NCBI RefSeq assembly: GCF_902686445.1 | Contig: NC_062232.1 | Span: 88,522,932-88,586,931, forward strand | DNA: 64,000 bases | Source of the DNA: Sciurus carolinensis | Taxonomy: Eukaryota > Chordata > Mammalia > Rodentia > Sciuridae | Direction: 5' to 3' | Part shown: positions 47,520 through 59,840 of the stretch, one piece after another | Layout of the letters: every line of letters begins with the position of its first letter | Numbering within the stretch: the first letter of the stretch is position 1 | The notes under the pieces: generated by a model | The model's input: the letters and a program-made list of their open reading frames with translations, nothing else | Told to the model about the DNA's origin: nothing | Databases searched by the model: none | Translations under genes and position numbers: made by a program

Positions 47520-49600
47520 TATATTTTTTCAGCTTTATTGAGGTATGGTACTAAGTTGACAATTAAAATTGTATATATTTAGGATGTAATTTGATGGTTT
47601 TATGTAAAAATGTAAACATTAAAATGTTCACCACAAACAAACTTAATAATGACCCATAGTGCAGAAGTAGTGATGCAACAGAGGCACCAGGGCATAAAAC
47701 AGAAGGAAAATTAACTCTGGTACTCTGTGACAATGCTGCAGGGCATACAGGGAAAAACAGGACACACAGGGTTTGAAACGATCCAGTTTCACACATTCAC
47801 CAGGGGTCTTGGAATGTATCCTTAGCCATTAAGTGGTGAGTAATGTACTAAAACATTTATACATTTATTAGCTCCTTTTGATAACTGGTAGATTTCAGTA
47901 TTTCTTTTGAATTTTTTTTAAATGGTGGAATTTTGTATGCACGTGTACACAGATGTTTCTACGTGAGTTCTGTTCACCTGTGGGCAGAAAAAAAAAAGGA
48001 ATAGTAGCAAAGTGGCTTTACCTTTTCAACAATAATCAAAGACCTCAGAATAGGTAGACTAGTTAATGGAAATGACTGTTTCTCCAAACTTTTTTTCCTC
48101 CATTATAAATACATTTATTTAAAAATTTACATACAGCAACTCATTCTTTTGGCATACAATTCTAAATTTTGACAAATGCACACACTCAACTACAATCAAG
48201 ATACAGGAAATCTCCATTATTGTTACCACTTTATAGTTAAGGAGTACTATATCTTTGTCCCCTGATACCCACTGATATTTTTCTCTATCCCTATTTATTT
48301 TGCTTTTCCGGAAAATGTTCAAATGAAATCAAACAGTAGTAGCCTTTTGAGTTTGGATTATTCTACTTAGCAAAATGCATTGAAGATTCATTCCAAGTTG
48401 TTGCATGTATGATTCACTAGTTTTTATTGCTGCATAGAATTTCTTTGTCTGGATATATTAGTTTCTGTATTGATGCACCAGTTGAAATATATCCTCCAGA
48501 TTTACTTTCCTCCACTGTTAATAGGCTGTGGTCTAGTAACAAGCAGAGGTGAGATTTTTCACCCAACAGGAAGCAGATCCTTTCAGAAAGTTCAGCTGAG
48601 AAGTAAGTTCCTGGGTTACATGTGCAAGAGGCTATACCAGGATAACTTATTACCTATCACTTAAATTATATTTAAAATTGGAGAGTTAATTCTAAGTGAA
48701 CAGTCTATCAGAGGAATAGAAGTTTGTCCTGAGTAAAGTCAGATGATATCTTCATAATGGGTCTGACAAATATGCTGGAAGCCAAGTAATTGCAAGAGTA
48801 TTTAATTTTAATTTAAAAATACTGAAAGAAGTAAAAACAGTTCAAATCACATCATTTCAAAAATTTTACGAACTGAAACCTATTTTCACTATCCAATTTT
48901 ATTTCCCAAAGGTTTCAATTTGGTATATATATTTCCCAGCCTTTTCCTAAATTAATTTTGAAATATCTATATATACATATACCATATATATAAATACTTT
49001 AGCTTAAAATTGTATTAACACTATGCATATTTCTGCATCTAACTTTTTAACTTAATACAAAATCTTGGATATGAGCATAGGTCAGAATATATTCATAGAT
49101 ATAGTCCAATATCTAAATGGCTGCATAGTATTACATTAAGTGTATGTGCCATGTTATTTACACATTTTCCTACTGATGGATATTTGGGTGATATCCAACT
49201 TCCTATTTTTGTGACAGCTGTATTGAGATATAGTTCACATATAACTAACCCACTTAAAGTACATAGGTCATAGTTTTCAGTATAATTCATAATGTTGTGC
49301 TATAATCAACACAATTTTGGAACATTTTAATCAACCTCTAAAGAAACCTCATATACTTGAGCTTTAATCCCTAGCCATTTCCATTTCTTCCCTCCCACCT
49401 CAACTCAAAAACACCACTAATCCTCTGTCACTATATATTTGCCAATTCTGGACACTTCATATAAATATAAGTCATTGGTGACTGGTTTCCTTTACTGAAC
49501 ACATTCTCAGGGGTCCTGCATGTGTCAGAAGTGCTCCCTGCTCTTCTACTGTTTGGATGAGTATACTGAGGAAATTGTATTAATTCTTCTTTAAAGTTTT
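47520..49600 (-). mobile_element. Ancient L1 3' UTR-type sequence, antisense, several pieces
   Basis: 'cagctttattgaggtatggt' (47531), 'caactacaatcaagatacag' (48188) and 'gacagctgtattgagatata' (49212) are three copies of the same old L1 3' region. 48480-49080 has no landmark I can name. Confidence 0.6.
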
Positions 49601-52430
49601 GGCAGTATTCATCTAAAAAGCAATTTGAATCTGAGCTTTTCATTGTGGATATTTTTTTTCCTTACTCATTTAACCTATTTAATTGTTATTAGGGCAGTTC
49701 AGATTTTCCTTTTTGAGTTGGTTTTGGTAATTTGTGGTTTTCTATATATTTGTCCATTTCATCTAGGTTAACTTATTGACATGTATTTGTTCATAGAATT
49801 CCTTCATAATCCTTTTTTATTTCTACAAAGTCAGTAGTAATATTTTCTCCTTCAGTTTTGATTCTAGTAATTTGATTCTCCTTTATCTCCTGATACATGT
49901 AGCAAAAGGTTTGCCAGTTTTGATCTTTTTTTACTGAACTAACTTTTGATTTGGTTTCATTGATTTTTCTGTACTGTTTTCTGTCATCAATGTGGTTTAC
50001 TTTTCATCTAAATTTTTATGTTTCCACCTTGTTTGTTCTATATTTAGTTTGCTCTTCTTTTCCTGGGGTCTTAAGGTATAAAGAAAGGTTTTTTTATGTG
50101 ATTTTTTTCTCTTTAACTAGGTCTATACCTATGTATTTCTCTCTAAGCATTGCTTAAGCTGCATCCCATAAGTTTTGGAATGTTGTCTTCATTTCCATTC
50201 ATCTTAAAGGATTTTCTAATTTCCCTTGTGATTTTTTCTTTTAACTATTGGTTATTAAAGTGTGCCTAATTTCCACATAATTATAAATTTCACAGTTGTC
50301 TGTTACTGGTTTCTGACTCTATTCCACGTGATCAGAGAACATACTTTACATGATTTTAGTCCACTTGTATTTATTAAGACTTGTTTTATGGTTTATGATC
50401 TATCCTAAAATGATTCATATGCATCTGAGAAGACCATGTATTGTGATGCTGTTGTAGAATGTAGAATGTTCTATAGATGTCCTTTAGATCTATTTGGCTT
50501 ATCATGTTGTTCAAGTCTTCTACTTCCTTGATGATCATCTATCAAGTTCTTCTAATTGAAAATGGGGTTATTAAATACTCCAACTTTTTTGTAGATATCT
50601 TTCTCCCATTTATCTCAGTTTTTGTTTCATGTATTTTTGAGTTCTGTTCTTAGGTACAATATAACTGTTACATCTTCCTGAAGGAGTGAAACTTTCATCA
50701 TTATTAAATATAACTCTACCTCTAGTTACATTTTTTGTTTTAAAGTCCATTTTGCTGAATATTTGTATAGCCACTATACTTTCTTATGGTTGCTGCTTGC
50801 ATGATTGTTTTCCAATATTTTTATTTCTAAAATTTTCTCCTTCATTTTTGATTCTAGTAATTTAAGTCCTTTATTTCCTGATAAATCTAGCATAAGTTTT
50901 GTCAGTTTTCTTGATCTTCTTATTAAACTAACTTTTGGTCTGGTTTCATTGATATTTCTCCATTGTTTTCTTCTTTGACCTATTGGTCATTTAAAAGCAT
51001 GACTAGTTTCCACATATTTGTGAGTTGCACAGTTTTCTGTACAAATTCTTAGTGTCTCTGATAAACAACAAAGTGTTGAATTTGCTTTTTTCCCCTAGTG
51101 CGACAATCTTCACTTCTTGTTTAGACTGTTTAAACCATTCACATTTAATGCTACTATTGGTATGGGTGGACTTATGAAAGTCATTTTACTGTTTGTTTTC
51201 TATCTGTTTCAACTTTTGTTTGTTTCTCCTTTCCTCTTTTTGCCTTTTATATTATTTTCTAATATGACATTTAAATTTAATATTTCATTTTTTTAAAAGC
51301 TATTTCCTCAGTGGTTGTTCCAGGGCTTACCATACATACTTTAACTAAACCGTATTGACTAAAGATATACATTAAGTTAATGTCAGTGATATATAGAAAT
51401 ATTATTCCTATATAAACCCATTTCTCTCCCCCAGTTTTTGTGGTATGATAGTCCTATGTATTATTTTCACATTATAAACCCCATAATACATTATAATCAT
51501 TACTTAACATAATTTTATGTCTTTTAACAAAGTTGACAGAAGAAAAGCAAGTCTATTTACAGCTTTTTTATACTACCTTTTTTTTTCTCCTTGTTTTTTA
51601 ATTTGTTCCTGTGGATTTGAGCTACCATCGAGTCTTTTCTTCAATAAAACACAGCATTATTTCCATCTGCCTTATTTGTTCTGTTATTGGAAAACATATT
51701 ATATGTTTTATGCTAAAAACAAAACAATGCAACTATACACATGCTGCTTTATACCACTATTTTAAAATTAATAAAGGAAAAATAGATTTAGATTGCCTTT
51801 TATAATTACATATTTACCTTTGTTGATGATCTTTTAATTTGTTTGCATATTCAAATAAAGTCTGAGTACACTTGCTTTCAGCCTGAAGAACTTCCTTTAA
51901 TATTTTCTATGAGGTTTGCCTGTAACAAATTCTCTGGTTTCTGTTACAAGTGCATATTTTATTTCACCTTCATTTTTAAAAAATAGTTTTGTTGTATACA
52001 GGATTCTGGTCAAGAGTTACTTCCTTTGAGTACTTTGAATATGTTATCTGATTGCCACCAGCAATGTTTCTGTTGAGAAGTCAGTTGTTAATCTTACTGG
52101 GGTTCCCTGATAAGTGATAGTTCATTTTCTTTGTGCTACTCTCAAGATTTTCTGTCTCTGGATTTTGGTATTTTCATTAGGATGTATCTGTAGTTTTGTT
52201 TTGTTTATCCTACTTGGGGTTTTCTGAGGCTCTGCAATGTGTAAATTAATGTTTCTCAACAAATTTGAAGCACTTACAGTTATTATTTCTTGGAGTGTTT
52301 TTCTCCTTCTTTCATTCTCTTTTCTTCTGGCACTCCCATTACCTGTATGTTGGGAGTGCTTATGGTGTCTCACAAGGCCTATACTCTCTTCAATTTTATC
52401 CATTCTGTTTTATTTCTGTTCTTCACCTTA
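49600..52430 (-). mobile_element. Ancient L1, antisense, with a repeated endonuclease segment
   Basis: 'tgatttggtttcattgattt' (49949) and 'ggtctggtttcattgatatt' (50937) mark two copies of the same region. Then come 'acatttaatgctactattgg' (51140), 'tttcagcctgaagaacttcc' (51878) and ORF1 text ('gattttggtattttcattag', 52161). All frames are broken. Confidence 0.75.
51211..51439 (+). repeat. Local duplication, donor copy (229 bp)
   Basis: Colinear with 54025-54253 with no net length change and about 7 mismatches by eye (about 97% identical). This copy lies in continuous L1 sequence, so it is taken as the source. Confidence 0.93.
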
Positions 52431-52437
52431 GATAGAA

Positions 52438-52600
52438 ATATCTCACTTAATGCCCACAACCCAAATGAGGTAAGAAGCATTATTATCCTCACTTTATAGA
52501 TGAGAATACTGAGGCTCATAAAGTGACTTGCCAAGTACAAGGTGTTAAGTGTGGCTGTGAGGTTCACAGGTTTGATCCCCAAGTTAGTACTACTTCCTCA
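52438..52600 (+). mobile_element. MIR SINE, sense
   Basis: 'atctcacttaatgcccacaa', 'tattatcctcactttataga', 'gatgagaatactgaggctca', 'aagtgacttgccaagtacaa': the standard MIR core in order. Confidence 0.9.
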
Positions 52601-52759
52601 AAGCCCCATTGTCTTTCTATTATTCAGCAACAATAAACAAACAACTAGGGGATTTGAGACAGACTACTTCTCCTCCAGAGAACTCTCTATTTCCATATCC
52701 CCTTAGAATTCTTTGCTAGTATATTCCTGTTCTAAAATGCATAAACCTTGTATTTAACA

Positions 52760-53489
52760 AGTACTAGACACTTAATGTTTATTGTGGTGAAGTCAAAGAT
52801 TGCTCAATTGTATCTAGCTTAAATGGCCATGAAAACACCAATATTTTGGTTTAAAAAGATTTCATTAGAAAAAATATATAGCTTTTGGAAGACTCTGATA
52901 ACTTAGTGAGGAAGAATTCATTAAGCATGTTGACTGTATTATGACTGTATTATGTTGTATGTATTATGAAACTACCTACTTTTACTGCTGACAATTCTGA
53001 CCCAACAGTGTTTGTTGATCTGAGGCCTGGGGGGCCTGTTCTATTGTTTACTAGGTGGATAAAATTAGGGAAAAGTAGACTCTAGTAAATAAATATTTCA
53101 AAGTTTAATCAGGTTTAAAGTTTTGTATAAAGGAGGCAGTCCTGGAAAGAATGTTATCTCTAGGGGTAAATATTAAAAACATCAGAAAATGATAGAGATT
53201 TTATAAAATCCTCAGGAAAAATTCTATGAAATTTATCATAAAAATAATACTCTTTGTATATTACTCTTAATACTCAGGATATTTTCTGTCCTAGGGAGTC
53301 TCTAATTTTAAAAAATGTTTTCTACTAATTCTCTCTGAAAGCTGAAAGGCATTGTCCTAATTACTGTTTTCTTCTCTCAGTTAATTTATACTCTTCAACT
53401 CCAAACAAATTTCTATGTATATGCAAATCTATAATCCAAGATTCTAATGCAAGAAATATTATCCAGGACCCACTATATATATATTTTCC
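52760..53489 (-). other. RBM41: Presumed RBM41 3' UTR
   Basis: Sequence immediately after the RBM41 stop, read leftward on the minus strand. No convincing SINE or L1 lies in it. The first good AATAAA on the minus strand is at 52783-52778 (tttatt on the plus strand), which would give a 3' UTR of about 700 bases. The true end could be elsewhere. The boundary is inferred only from the signal and from the MIR and old L1 that start just beyond it. Confidence 0.4.
52778..52783 (-). terminator. RBM41: Candidate polyadenylation signal of RBM41 (AATAAA)
   Basis: This is the first canonical AATAAA on the minus strand downstream of the RBM41 stop, about 710 bases after it. No transcript evidence is available here, and other weaker signals could be used. 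Confidence 0.35.
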
Positions 53490-53656
53490 CTAGCTACCAC
53501 TGATTTCTGTACTACTAGGTGTAGTACATGATATGGGAGAAGTAGCCTGGAGATCTGACTGTTGTTTTTTATTCTTTCCAAACTCTATCACCAATATTTT
53601 CCCATGCAGTTTATATCCATTTACTAGATGCAATGCTTGATGTGCTATCTCCTCAT
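53490..53656 (-). CDS. RBM41: RBM41 last coding exon (end of RRM, C-terminal tail, stop)
   Basis: Terminal coding exon on the minus strand. It follows acceptor AG at 53657-53658 after a long pyrimidine tract (tttctttttcttttag). The first two bases complete the split Asn codon left by the upstream exon, so the phases match exactly. The reading NEEIAHQALHLVNGYKLHGK continues through ILVIEFGKNKK, the last helix and strand of the RRM, into a Ser/Thr-rich tail ending STEISGS and a TAG stop at 53490-53492. The VNGYKL-GKILVIEFGKNKKQ core matches remembered RBM41. Intact frame, conserved splice sites and phase compatibility over 2 kb argue for a live gene rather than a retrocopy. Confidence 0.93.
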
Positions 53657-54024
53657 CTAAAAGAAAAAGAAAAAAAAATCAATTTACATAGAGCTTAATA
53701 ATTCAATTTTATTCCAAGTCTAGTTTAGATTGTTTTGCTTTAGTGTTAAACTATAGGCTATAAGGTAATATCATTTGATTTTATCAACTTTACACAAACC
53801 TCAAATTTGTATAACTCAGCAAGACTAAATTAATGTCTAACAATAATGACAATAAAACTCAAATAGGTTTTTTTTTTTCAAATAGATGTTTGCGGGTGTA
53901 TTCTGAATCAAACACAGGTAAAGAAATATGAATACAGGCAGTGTGCTAAAGTAGTACAAAAGCTATACCTAATTACACATAAGCCTTTATCTTTGATACA
54001 GATTATAGGTATTATGAAAACCAA

Positions 54025-54253
54025 AACTTTTGTTTGTTTCTCCTTTCCTCTTTTTGCCTTTAATATTATTTTCTAACATGACATTTAAATTTAATATTTC
54101 ATTTTTTTAAAAGCTATTTCCTCAGTGATTGTTCCAGGGCTTACCATACACACCTTAACTAAACTGGATTGACTAAAGATATACATTAAGTTAATGTCAG
54201 TGATATATAGAAATATTATTCCTATATAAACCCATTTCTCTCCCCCAGTTTTT
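54025..54253 (+). repeat. Local duplication, inserted copy in the RBM41 intron
   Basis: Runs from 'aacttttgtttgtttctcct' to 'ctctcccccagttttt'. The flanks differ from those of the donor. No tail and no target-site duplication are visible. It lies between the last two RBM41 coding exons. Confidence 0.93.
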
Positions 54254-54752
54254 TCTATGTTTTTCTACATTTTTCTTTCAGTTGAGTCAGTGGTTATGGG
54301 AATACTTGGATAAATAAGTTTAAGATTTGTAAGCATATAGAAGCTTCAGGTATGAGAATATGTAGTGTACAGTACACATATTCAATTTATGGGTCTTGGG
54401 GCTTGGATGTAATAAATAAGAAAGTTATGGATTATGGCCAGGAGTTGTGGAACCATATGTAGACAATGCTATTAAGAACGAACCACATTTTGTCTCAGAT
54501 ATATGTACTACAAATTTTCAAATGTGTAGTGTATCTGCTGCTCTGATTAGTAAAACAGTCGTGCATTAAAAGTACTTAGTTTGTAAGCACTTTTATTACA
54601 TATTTCTTAATTAGTGGATCATATAATGTGAAATTATTTTTTTTCAATTTTAAAGGGGTTCTCACACTTGAAAAGACTGATAAACACTGGTACAGAAGAT
54701 CTATAAACTTTCAATGAGATACGAAAGATGGCATGGGATTGTGTGAAAAGAA

Positions 54753-54940
54753 ACTGGGAATGGTGAAACATGTTTATAATCCCAGCAACTTGGGAAGCTG
54801 CAGTGGGAGAACTGCAGGTTCAAAGCCAGCCTCAGTAATGTAGTGAAACCTTGTCTCAAAATAAAAAAAAAAGGGCTGGGGATGTAGCTCAGTGATAAAG
54901 TGACCCAGTACCAAAAACAAAACAAAACAAAACAAAAAAC
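54753..54940 (+). mobile_element. B1-ID dimeric SINE in RBM41 intron
   Basis: 'acatgtttataatcccagca', 'gttcaaagccagcctcagta', 'ggctggggatgtagctcagt', tail of aaaac repeats. Antisense to the gene. Confidence 0.92.
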
Positions 54941-55622
54941 TGTATGAAAAAAAATAGAAAGGAGCTGGCAGTACTCATGTGTAAGGTTACTTGCTTATAA
55001 AAAGGATAGAAGACTATTTATAAATGATGACAGTTCAGTCACAATGAAAGGTACACATTCTACTTAGCACTCCCCCAAAAGACATCTTGACTGTTATCAT
55101 AGAAATCAAAATTCCTGTATTATTCTGGCACATGGATTAGAACACTGAAACTATGTATTAACATGCAAGTAATATTTAGAAGAATGCATCATCCTTCACT
55201 AATTATGAATTAGTAATGAATTAGTATATTATTTTGTAGTCACTTAGTCCTAAAGGAATGGGACATAAGGCAAGTACATGTGTTCTGATCAGAATATCAA
55301 TATATTACTTAATGAATAATTTTAACTTGAACTAGAAATATCATTGTCAGAAAAAGGAAAATAAATTTTGGTAGGGTAAGAAGAAAATACCAATCCTGGG
55401 AAAATTGAAGACACAGATATGGTGGTTATACACTGCCAAAAGAGGAGAGGAAGTACAGAAAGGAGGATAGAGGAGCACTAAAAAGATATTTTCCTTACTT
55501 CTCATGTGCTGCTGATAAATCACAGAGTTATATCCAAAGAAATAAAAGTACTATATCTCAAGAGGTTATAGTCTCTAGGGAACTGATACTACAACGTTAA
55601 GTATCGAGATGAAGTTACTTAC

Positions 55623-55770
55623 TAGGAAATGTGATGAAAGCCTGTCCCCTCATTCGTCCAGTCATCATTTGGAATTGAATTGGAGGTCCCTTTTTCTCTT
55701 GGAACCGAGCGAATAATGACACAAGATCTCTTTCAGTCACCCGAGGGCTAAGATTCTTCAGGTATAACAC
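55623..55770 (-). CDS. RBM41: RBM41 penultimate coding exon (start of C-terminal RRM)
   Basis: Internal exon on the minus strand encoding 49 codons plus one base. The reading begins VLYLKNLSPRVTERDLVSLF and ends MRGQAFITFP. This covers the first part of an RRM fold: RNP2-type strand (LYLKNL) at the start and RNP1 (RGQAFITF) at the end. The acceptor AG is at 55771-55772, preceded by 'caatttacat'. The donor GT is at 55621-55622 in a strong gtaagt context. The peptide agrees almost residue for residue with my memory of the C-terminal RRM of mammalian RBM41, an RNA-binding protein related to the minor-spliceosome protein U11/U12-65K (RNPC3). RNPC3 itself was considered, but its C-terminal RRM begins RIYVKNLAKHV, which does not fit. 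The upstream exon lies outside the window or was not recognised. Confidence 0.93.
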
Positions 55771-56429
55771 CTAATGTAAATTGAGGATCAATAGAAATAT
55801 CACATGAGGTAGGTAAGGCAACACTTTCATTATGGTTAGAAATATTTTCATATAAAATTTATGAATTGAACACATTCATTTAATTTTATTCTCCGCACAA
55901 AACTTTCTAAAACTATAGGAACTTTAAAAAAGCAAACACAAACCAAGAAGGTAAGGAGAATAAGGAAAGAAGGCAATGATAACAGTATTCTGGAAACTGA
56001 AAAATAACTGGATGTATAGGAAACAACTCAGCACACTCCATAAATCTTCATATTAAATCAGCAGTGGGGGATAAGCCAAGAATCCACATCTCTACTTAAG
56101 AATCCTCAAACAGTTCAGAAATTGACAGTTTCAGCTATCTCTGAAAATGGATATGAAGAGATGGGGTTAAAATAAAGTTGGTACACTGAAACCTATTTAA
56201 AAACTAATTTGATCTTTAAATACTTCCTTTACAATATGCTACTGGGTAATGGCAATTTGCTGATCCTGGTAGAATACCGCAGGTTCATTGTTGGAATATG
56301 AATAATGCCATAACATAACTGAGGATATGAATATTGTTTCTGAAAGCAAGGAGACTAAGAGAAAGAATACATACTTAATGCAGGTCCTCCCTGGTCTTTT
56401 CCCGCCACTTGGCTCCTAGAATGCTTGAA

Positions 56430-57235
56430 GTACCCTCACAAGAAATATTTGGTTAGAGAAATGCAAATCAAAACTACCCTGAGATTCTATCTCACTCCAA
56501 TCACAAGGGGAATTATCAAGAGTACAAGTAACAATAAAATGTTGATGATGATGTGGGGAAAAAGGGAAACTTATGCATTGCTGGTGGGACTACAAATTGG
56601 TGCAGCCACTCTGGAAAGCTCACTAGGAATGGAACCACCATTTGATCCAGTTGTCTCACTCTTTAGCATATACCCAAAGGACTTAAAATCAGCACACTAC
56701 AGTTACTCAGATTCATCAATGTTTTTAGCAGCTCAATTCACAATAGTTAAACTACAGAACCAACCTTGATGCCCTTCAACAGATGAATGAATAAAGAAAA
56801 TGTGGTATATATACACAAAAGAATTTTACTCAGCCATAAAGAAGAATGACTTTATGCATTTGACAGTAAATGGATGGATCTGGAGACTATCATGCTAAGT
56901 GAAATAAGCCAATCCCAAAAAACAAAGGCCAAATGTTCTCTCTGATATGTGGATGCTAACACACAACAAGGGGGTAGGGGAAGAACAGATGTTCAGTGGA
57001 TCAAACAAGGGAATGAAGGGAAGGGAGGGGTGATGGAATAGGAAAGACAATGGAATGAATCTGACATAACTTTCCTATGTACATATATTAATACACCACA
57101 GTTAATCTCCACATCATGTACATCTACAAGACTGGGATCCTATTTAGAATAAGATACACTCCATGTCTGTATAAACATGTCAAAATTGGGTCTACTGTCA
57201 AATATTAGTAAAAAGAACAAATTAAAGAAAAAGAA
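56430..57235 (+). mobile_element. 5'-truncated sciurid L1, sense
   Basis: ORF2 C-terminus to 3' end: [15 protein letters not shown] at the start, 'tactcagccataaagaagaa', 'gatatgtggatgctaacaca', 'acatcatgtacatctacaag', ending in an A-rich tail. One frameshift interrupts the reading. Inserted in the RBM41 intron, antisense to the gene. Confidence 0.92.
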
Positions 57236-57346
57236 AACGTTTGGAACAGACTCCTCTGGGGAACTGATAAACTCCAAGAGGAAAGATGTAAAACTACTGA
57301 CTTGGGATGGAAAATTTCTCTAACAAATGACACAGCCAGACCATTG

Positions 57347-57430
57347 TTTTTCTCAGGCTAGGGACCAAACTCAGGACCTGGCAAATGCTATCCAAACACT
57401 CTACAATTGAGCTATGTCCCCAGTCTCTCA
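57347..57430 (-). mobile_element. ID SINE, antisense, diverged
   Basis: 'ctagggaccaaactcaggac', 'caattgagctatgtccccag'. Confidence 0.75.
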
Positions 57431-57851
57431 ACTAGAATACCTTAAAACGAAATTCAAAGTTTATATGGGCCATTCACGTTCTTGGATCTCCCAAACAGCT
57501 TTTTAGTCCTTATTCATAGATATAAGCATGGATTATCAGGCATCTGAGGGAAAACCTCTAATGTGAAAGACAGAGAACAGAACAAAAAGAAAAGGAAATT
57601 AAGAAAATGGGGAAAATCAGACACCACAGAGGGAGAAAAAAACTTCAAAAAATTGTAACTAATACCCTCAGAGAAATAATACAAAATATTCTATCAATTA
57701 GAAGTGGGATACTATTTTAAAAATCTAAGAGAAGAAAAGAGCTATTTTATGTGATTGAATTTAAGCTGCTAAAACAGGATATTATGTCTATAATAAATAC
57801 AGAAGAAAATGAGAAAGGAATCAAATCATGTCACTATGAAACCAAAGCAAA

Positions 57852-57950
57852 GGCTGGGGCTGGGGCTCAGTAGTACAGCACTTGCCTCCCATGTGTGAGG
57901 CACTGGGTTTGATCCTCAGCAGCACATAAAATAAATAAAGATCTTTAAAA
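57852..57950 (+). mobile_element. ID SINE, sense
   Basis: 'ggctggggctggggctcagt', 'cacttgcctcccatgtgtga', 'tgatcctcagcagcacataa'. A perfect 13-base target-site duplication (aaaccaaagcaaa) lies at 57839-57851 and 57951-57963. Confidence 0.95.
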
Positions 57951-58550
57951 AAACCAAAGCAAAATAAACTAAGCAAAAATGAACCCCAAAGAGGGAGAGC
58001 TGAGGGAAAAGAGAAACAAAAAAGCTACAAAACACGAACAAAACAATTAACAATTGGCTACAGCAAGCCTTTCCCTATCAATAATTAAGTATAAATGGAT
58101 TAAAGCTACCAAAAGACAGAGTGGCCAAATGGGTAAAATAAGCACAATCCAACTTTATGCTAGCTAAGAGACTCATTTAGATAAAAGGACACACATTGGC
58201 TCAAAATGAAAAGATGTAAACAAAAATTCTATGCAATAGTGACAAAAACAGAGTCGTGGTAGACATATTTATATGACAAAACAGACTTTAAGTCAAAAAC
58301 CATCACTCAAACAAAGAAGGACATCATTTAATGACTAAAGGGTCAATTCACCAAGAAGATATAAAAATAACAAATAAAAATATGTGTGTATGTATGTATA
58401 TACACCCCAAATCAGAGCACCTAAATAAATGAAACAGTGACTGCAATAGGGGGAAAAATAATCAGCATCACAATAACAGTAGGAGATTTCAATATCCCAC
58501 TTTCAATAATGGGACAGAATACCTAGATATAAGATCAATAAAGAGAACTG

Positions 58551-58645
58551 AGGGCTGGGGTATAGATCACAGTGGTGGAATGGTTGCCTAGATTCATGAG
58601 GATATCAGGTTCCATCCCTAGCACCAGAAACACATATAAAAACTA
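58551..58645 (+). mobile_element. ID SINE, sense, diverged
   Basis: 'gagggctggggtatagatca', 'atgaggatatcaggttccat', 'ccctagcaccagaaa'. Confidence 0.8.
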
Positions 58646-59742
58646 ATAAAGAAACAGGACTTGAACAACAATTAAGGTCAAATGGTTCTAACATGTATGT
58701 ACAGAATATTCCACACACTCGCAATAGAATATACATTCTTCTTAAGTGCATAAGAAATACTTACCAGGACAGGTCACATGTAAGATCACAGAACAAGTCT
58801 TAACAAATTTCAAGTCTGAAATAAAACTAAGTATCTTTTTGGATTACAATGGAATGCAACTATAAATCAATAGCAGAGGAAAACTGGAAAATTACAAATA
58901 TGTGGAAATTAAATATACATGTTTTTAATGATCAATGGGTCAAACAAGAAGTCAAGAGATATTAGGAAGTATTTTGAGATAAATTAAAGTGAAAATACAA
59001 TATATCAAAACTTACAGGATGCAGTAAAAGCAGTGCCAAGCTGGAATTTTATGATACATATCTAAATTAAAGAAAGAAAGATCTCAAATACACGACCTAA
59101 TTCTACACCTCAAGGAAGTAGAAAAGGAAGAAACAACCAAGAGTAAACAAAGCAGAAGAAGAGAGATAATAAAGTTTAAAGTGGAAGTGAATGAAATAGA
59201 GAACCGAAAAAAACATCAATAAGCTAAAACTTGTTTTGAACAAACTGACAACATTGGCAATCATTTAGCAGACTAAGAAAAATTTCAAATAAAATAAAAT
59301 AAGAAATGAAAGGGAACACATTACAACTAATATCACAAATAAAAGGGTTTATAAGAAATGACTATGAACAATTACAGAACAACAAACTGGATAACATAGA
59401 AGGATAAATTCCAAGAAAAAAAACTACCAAGATTGAATCATAAACAAATTGAAAACTGGACTAGACCAGTAATAAGTTAGATTAGTTCAATAATAAAAAA
59501 ATTCCTAACAAAAAAAGCCCAGGCCAGATGGTTTCACTGGTGAGTTTTATCAAATGTTTAAAGAAATAATGTGAATTCTTCCCAAACACTTACAAAAAAT
59601 TGAAGCAGAGGGAATACTTCTAAACTCACTCTATGAGACCAGAATCACCCTGAAACCCACTGAGAAAACAACAGTGTAAGAAAAGCACAGGTCAATGAAC
59701 ATAGGTGCAAAAATCCTCAAAAAAAAAAAAAAAACCTACTAG

Positions 59743-59840
59743 GGCTGGGGAGATAGCTCAGCTGGTAGAGTGCTTGCCTCCCAAGCACAAGGCCCTGAGT
59801 TCGATCCCCAGTACTGCAAAAAAAAAAAAAAAAAAAAAAA
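59743..59840 (+). mobile_element. ID SINE, sense, young
   Basis: 'ggctggggagatagctcagc', 'aagcacaaggccctgagttc', 'gatccccagtactgc' then a run of about 24 A. An A-rich direct repeat ending aacctacta flanks both sides (to 59742 and 59849). The A and B boxes are intact. Confidence 0.93.

Larger units (their letters stand above)
53657..55622 (-). other. RBM41: RBM41 final coding intron (1,966 bp)
   Basis: Intron between the two recognised exons, bounded by gtaagt at its 5' end (55622) and ttttag at its 3' end. It contains a 229-bp copy of sequence from downstream of the gene (54025-54253) and a dimeric SINE at about 54753-54940. The rest (53660-54020 and 54950-55620) shows no repeat that I recognise. 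Confidence 0.85.

Noticed and set aside
53490..55770. RNPC3 (U11/U12-65K) as the identity of the RRM exons
   Set aside because: RNPC3 has a different C-terminal RRM (RIYVKNLAKHV...). The LYLKNLSPRVTERD and KILVIEFGKNKK text fits RBM41.
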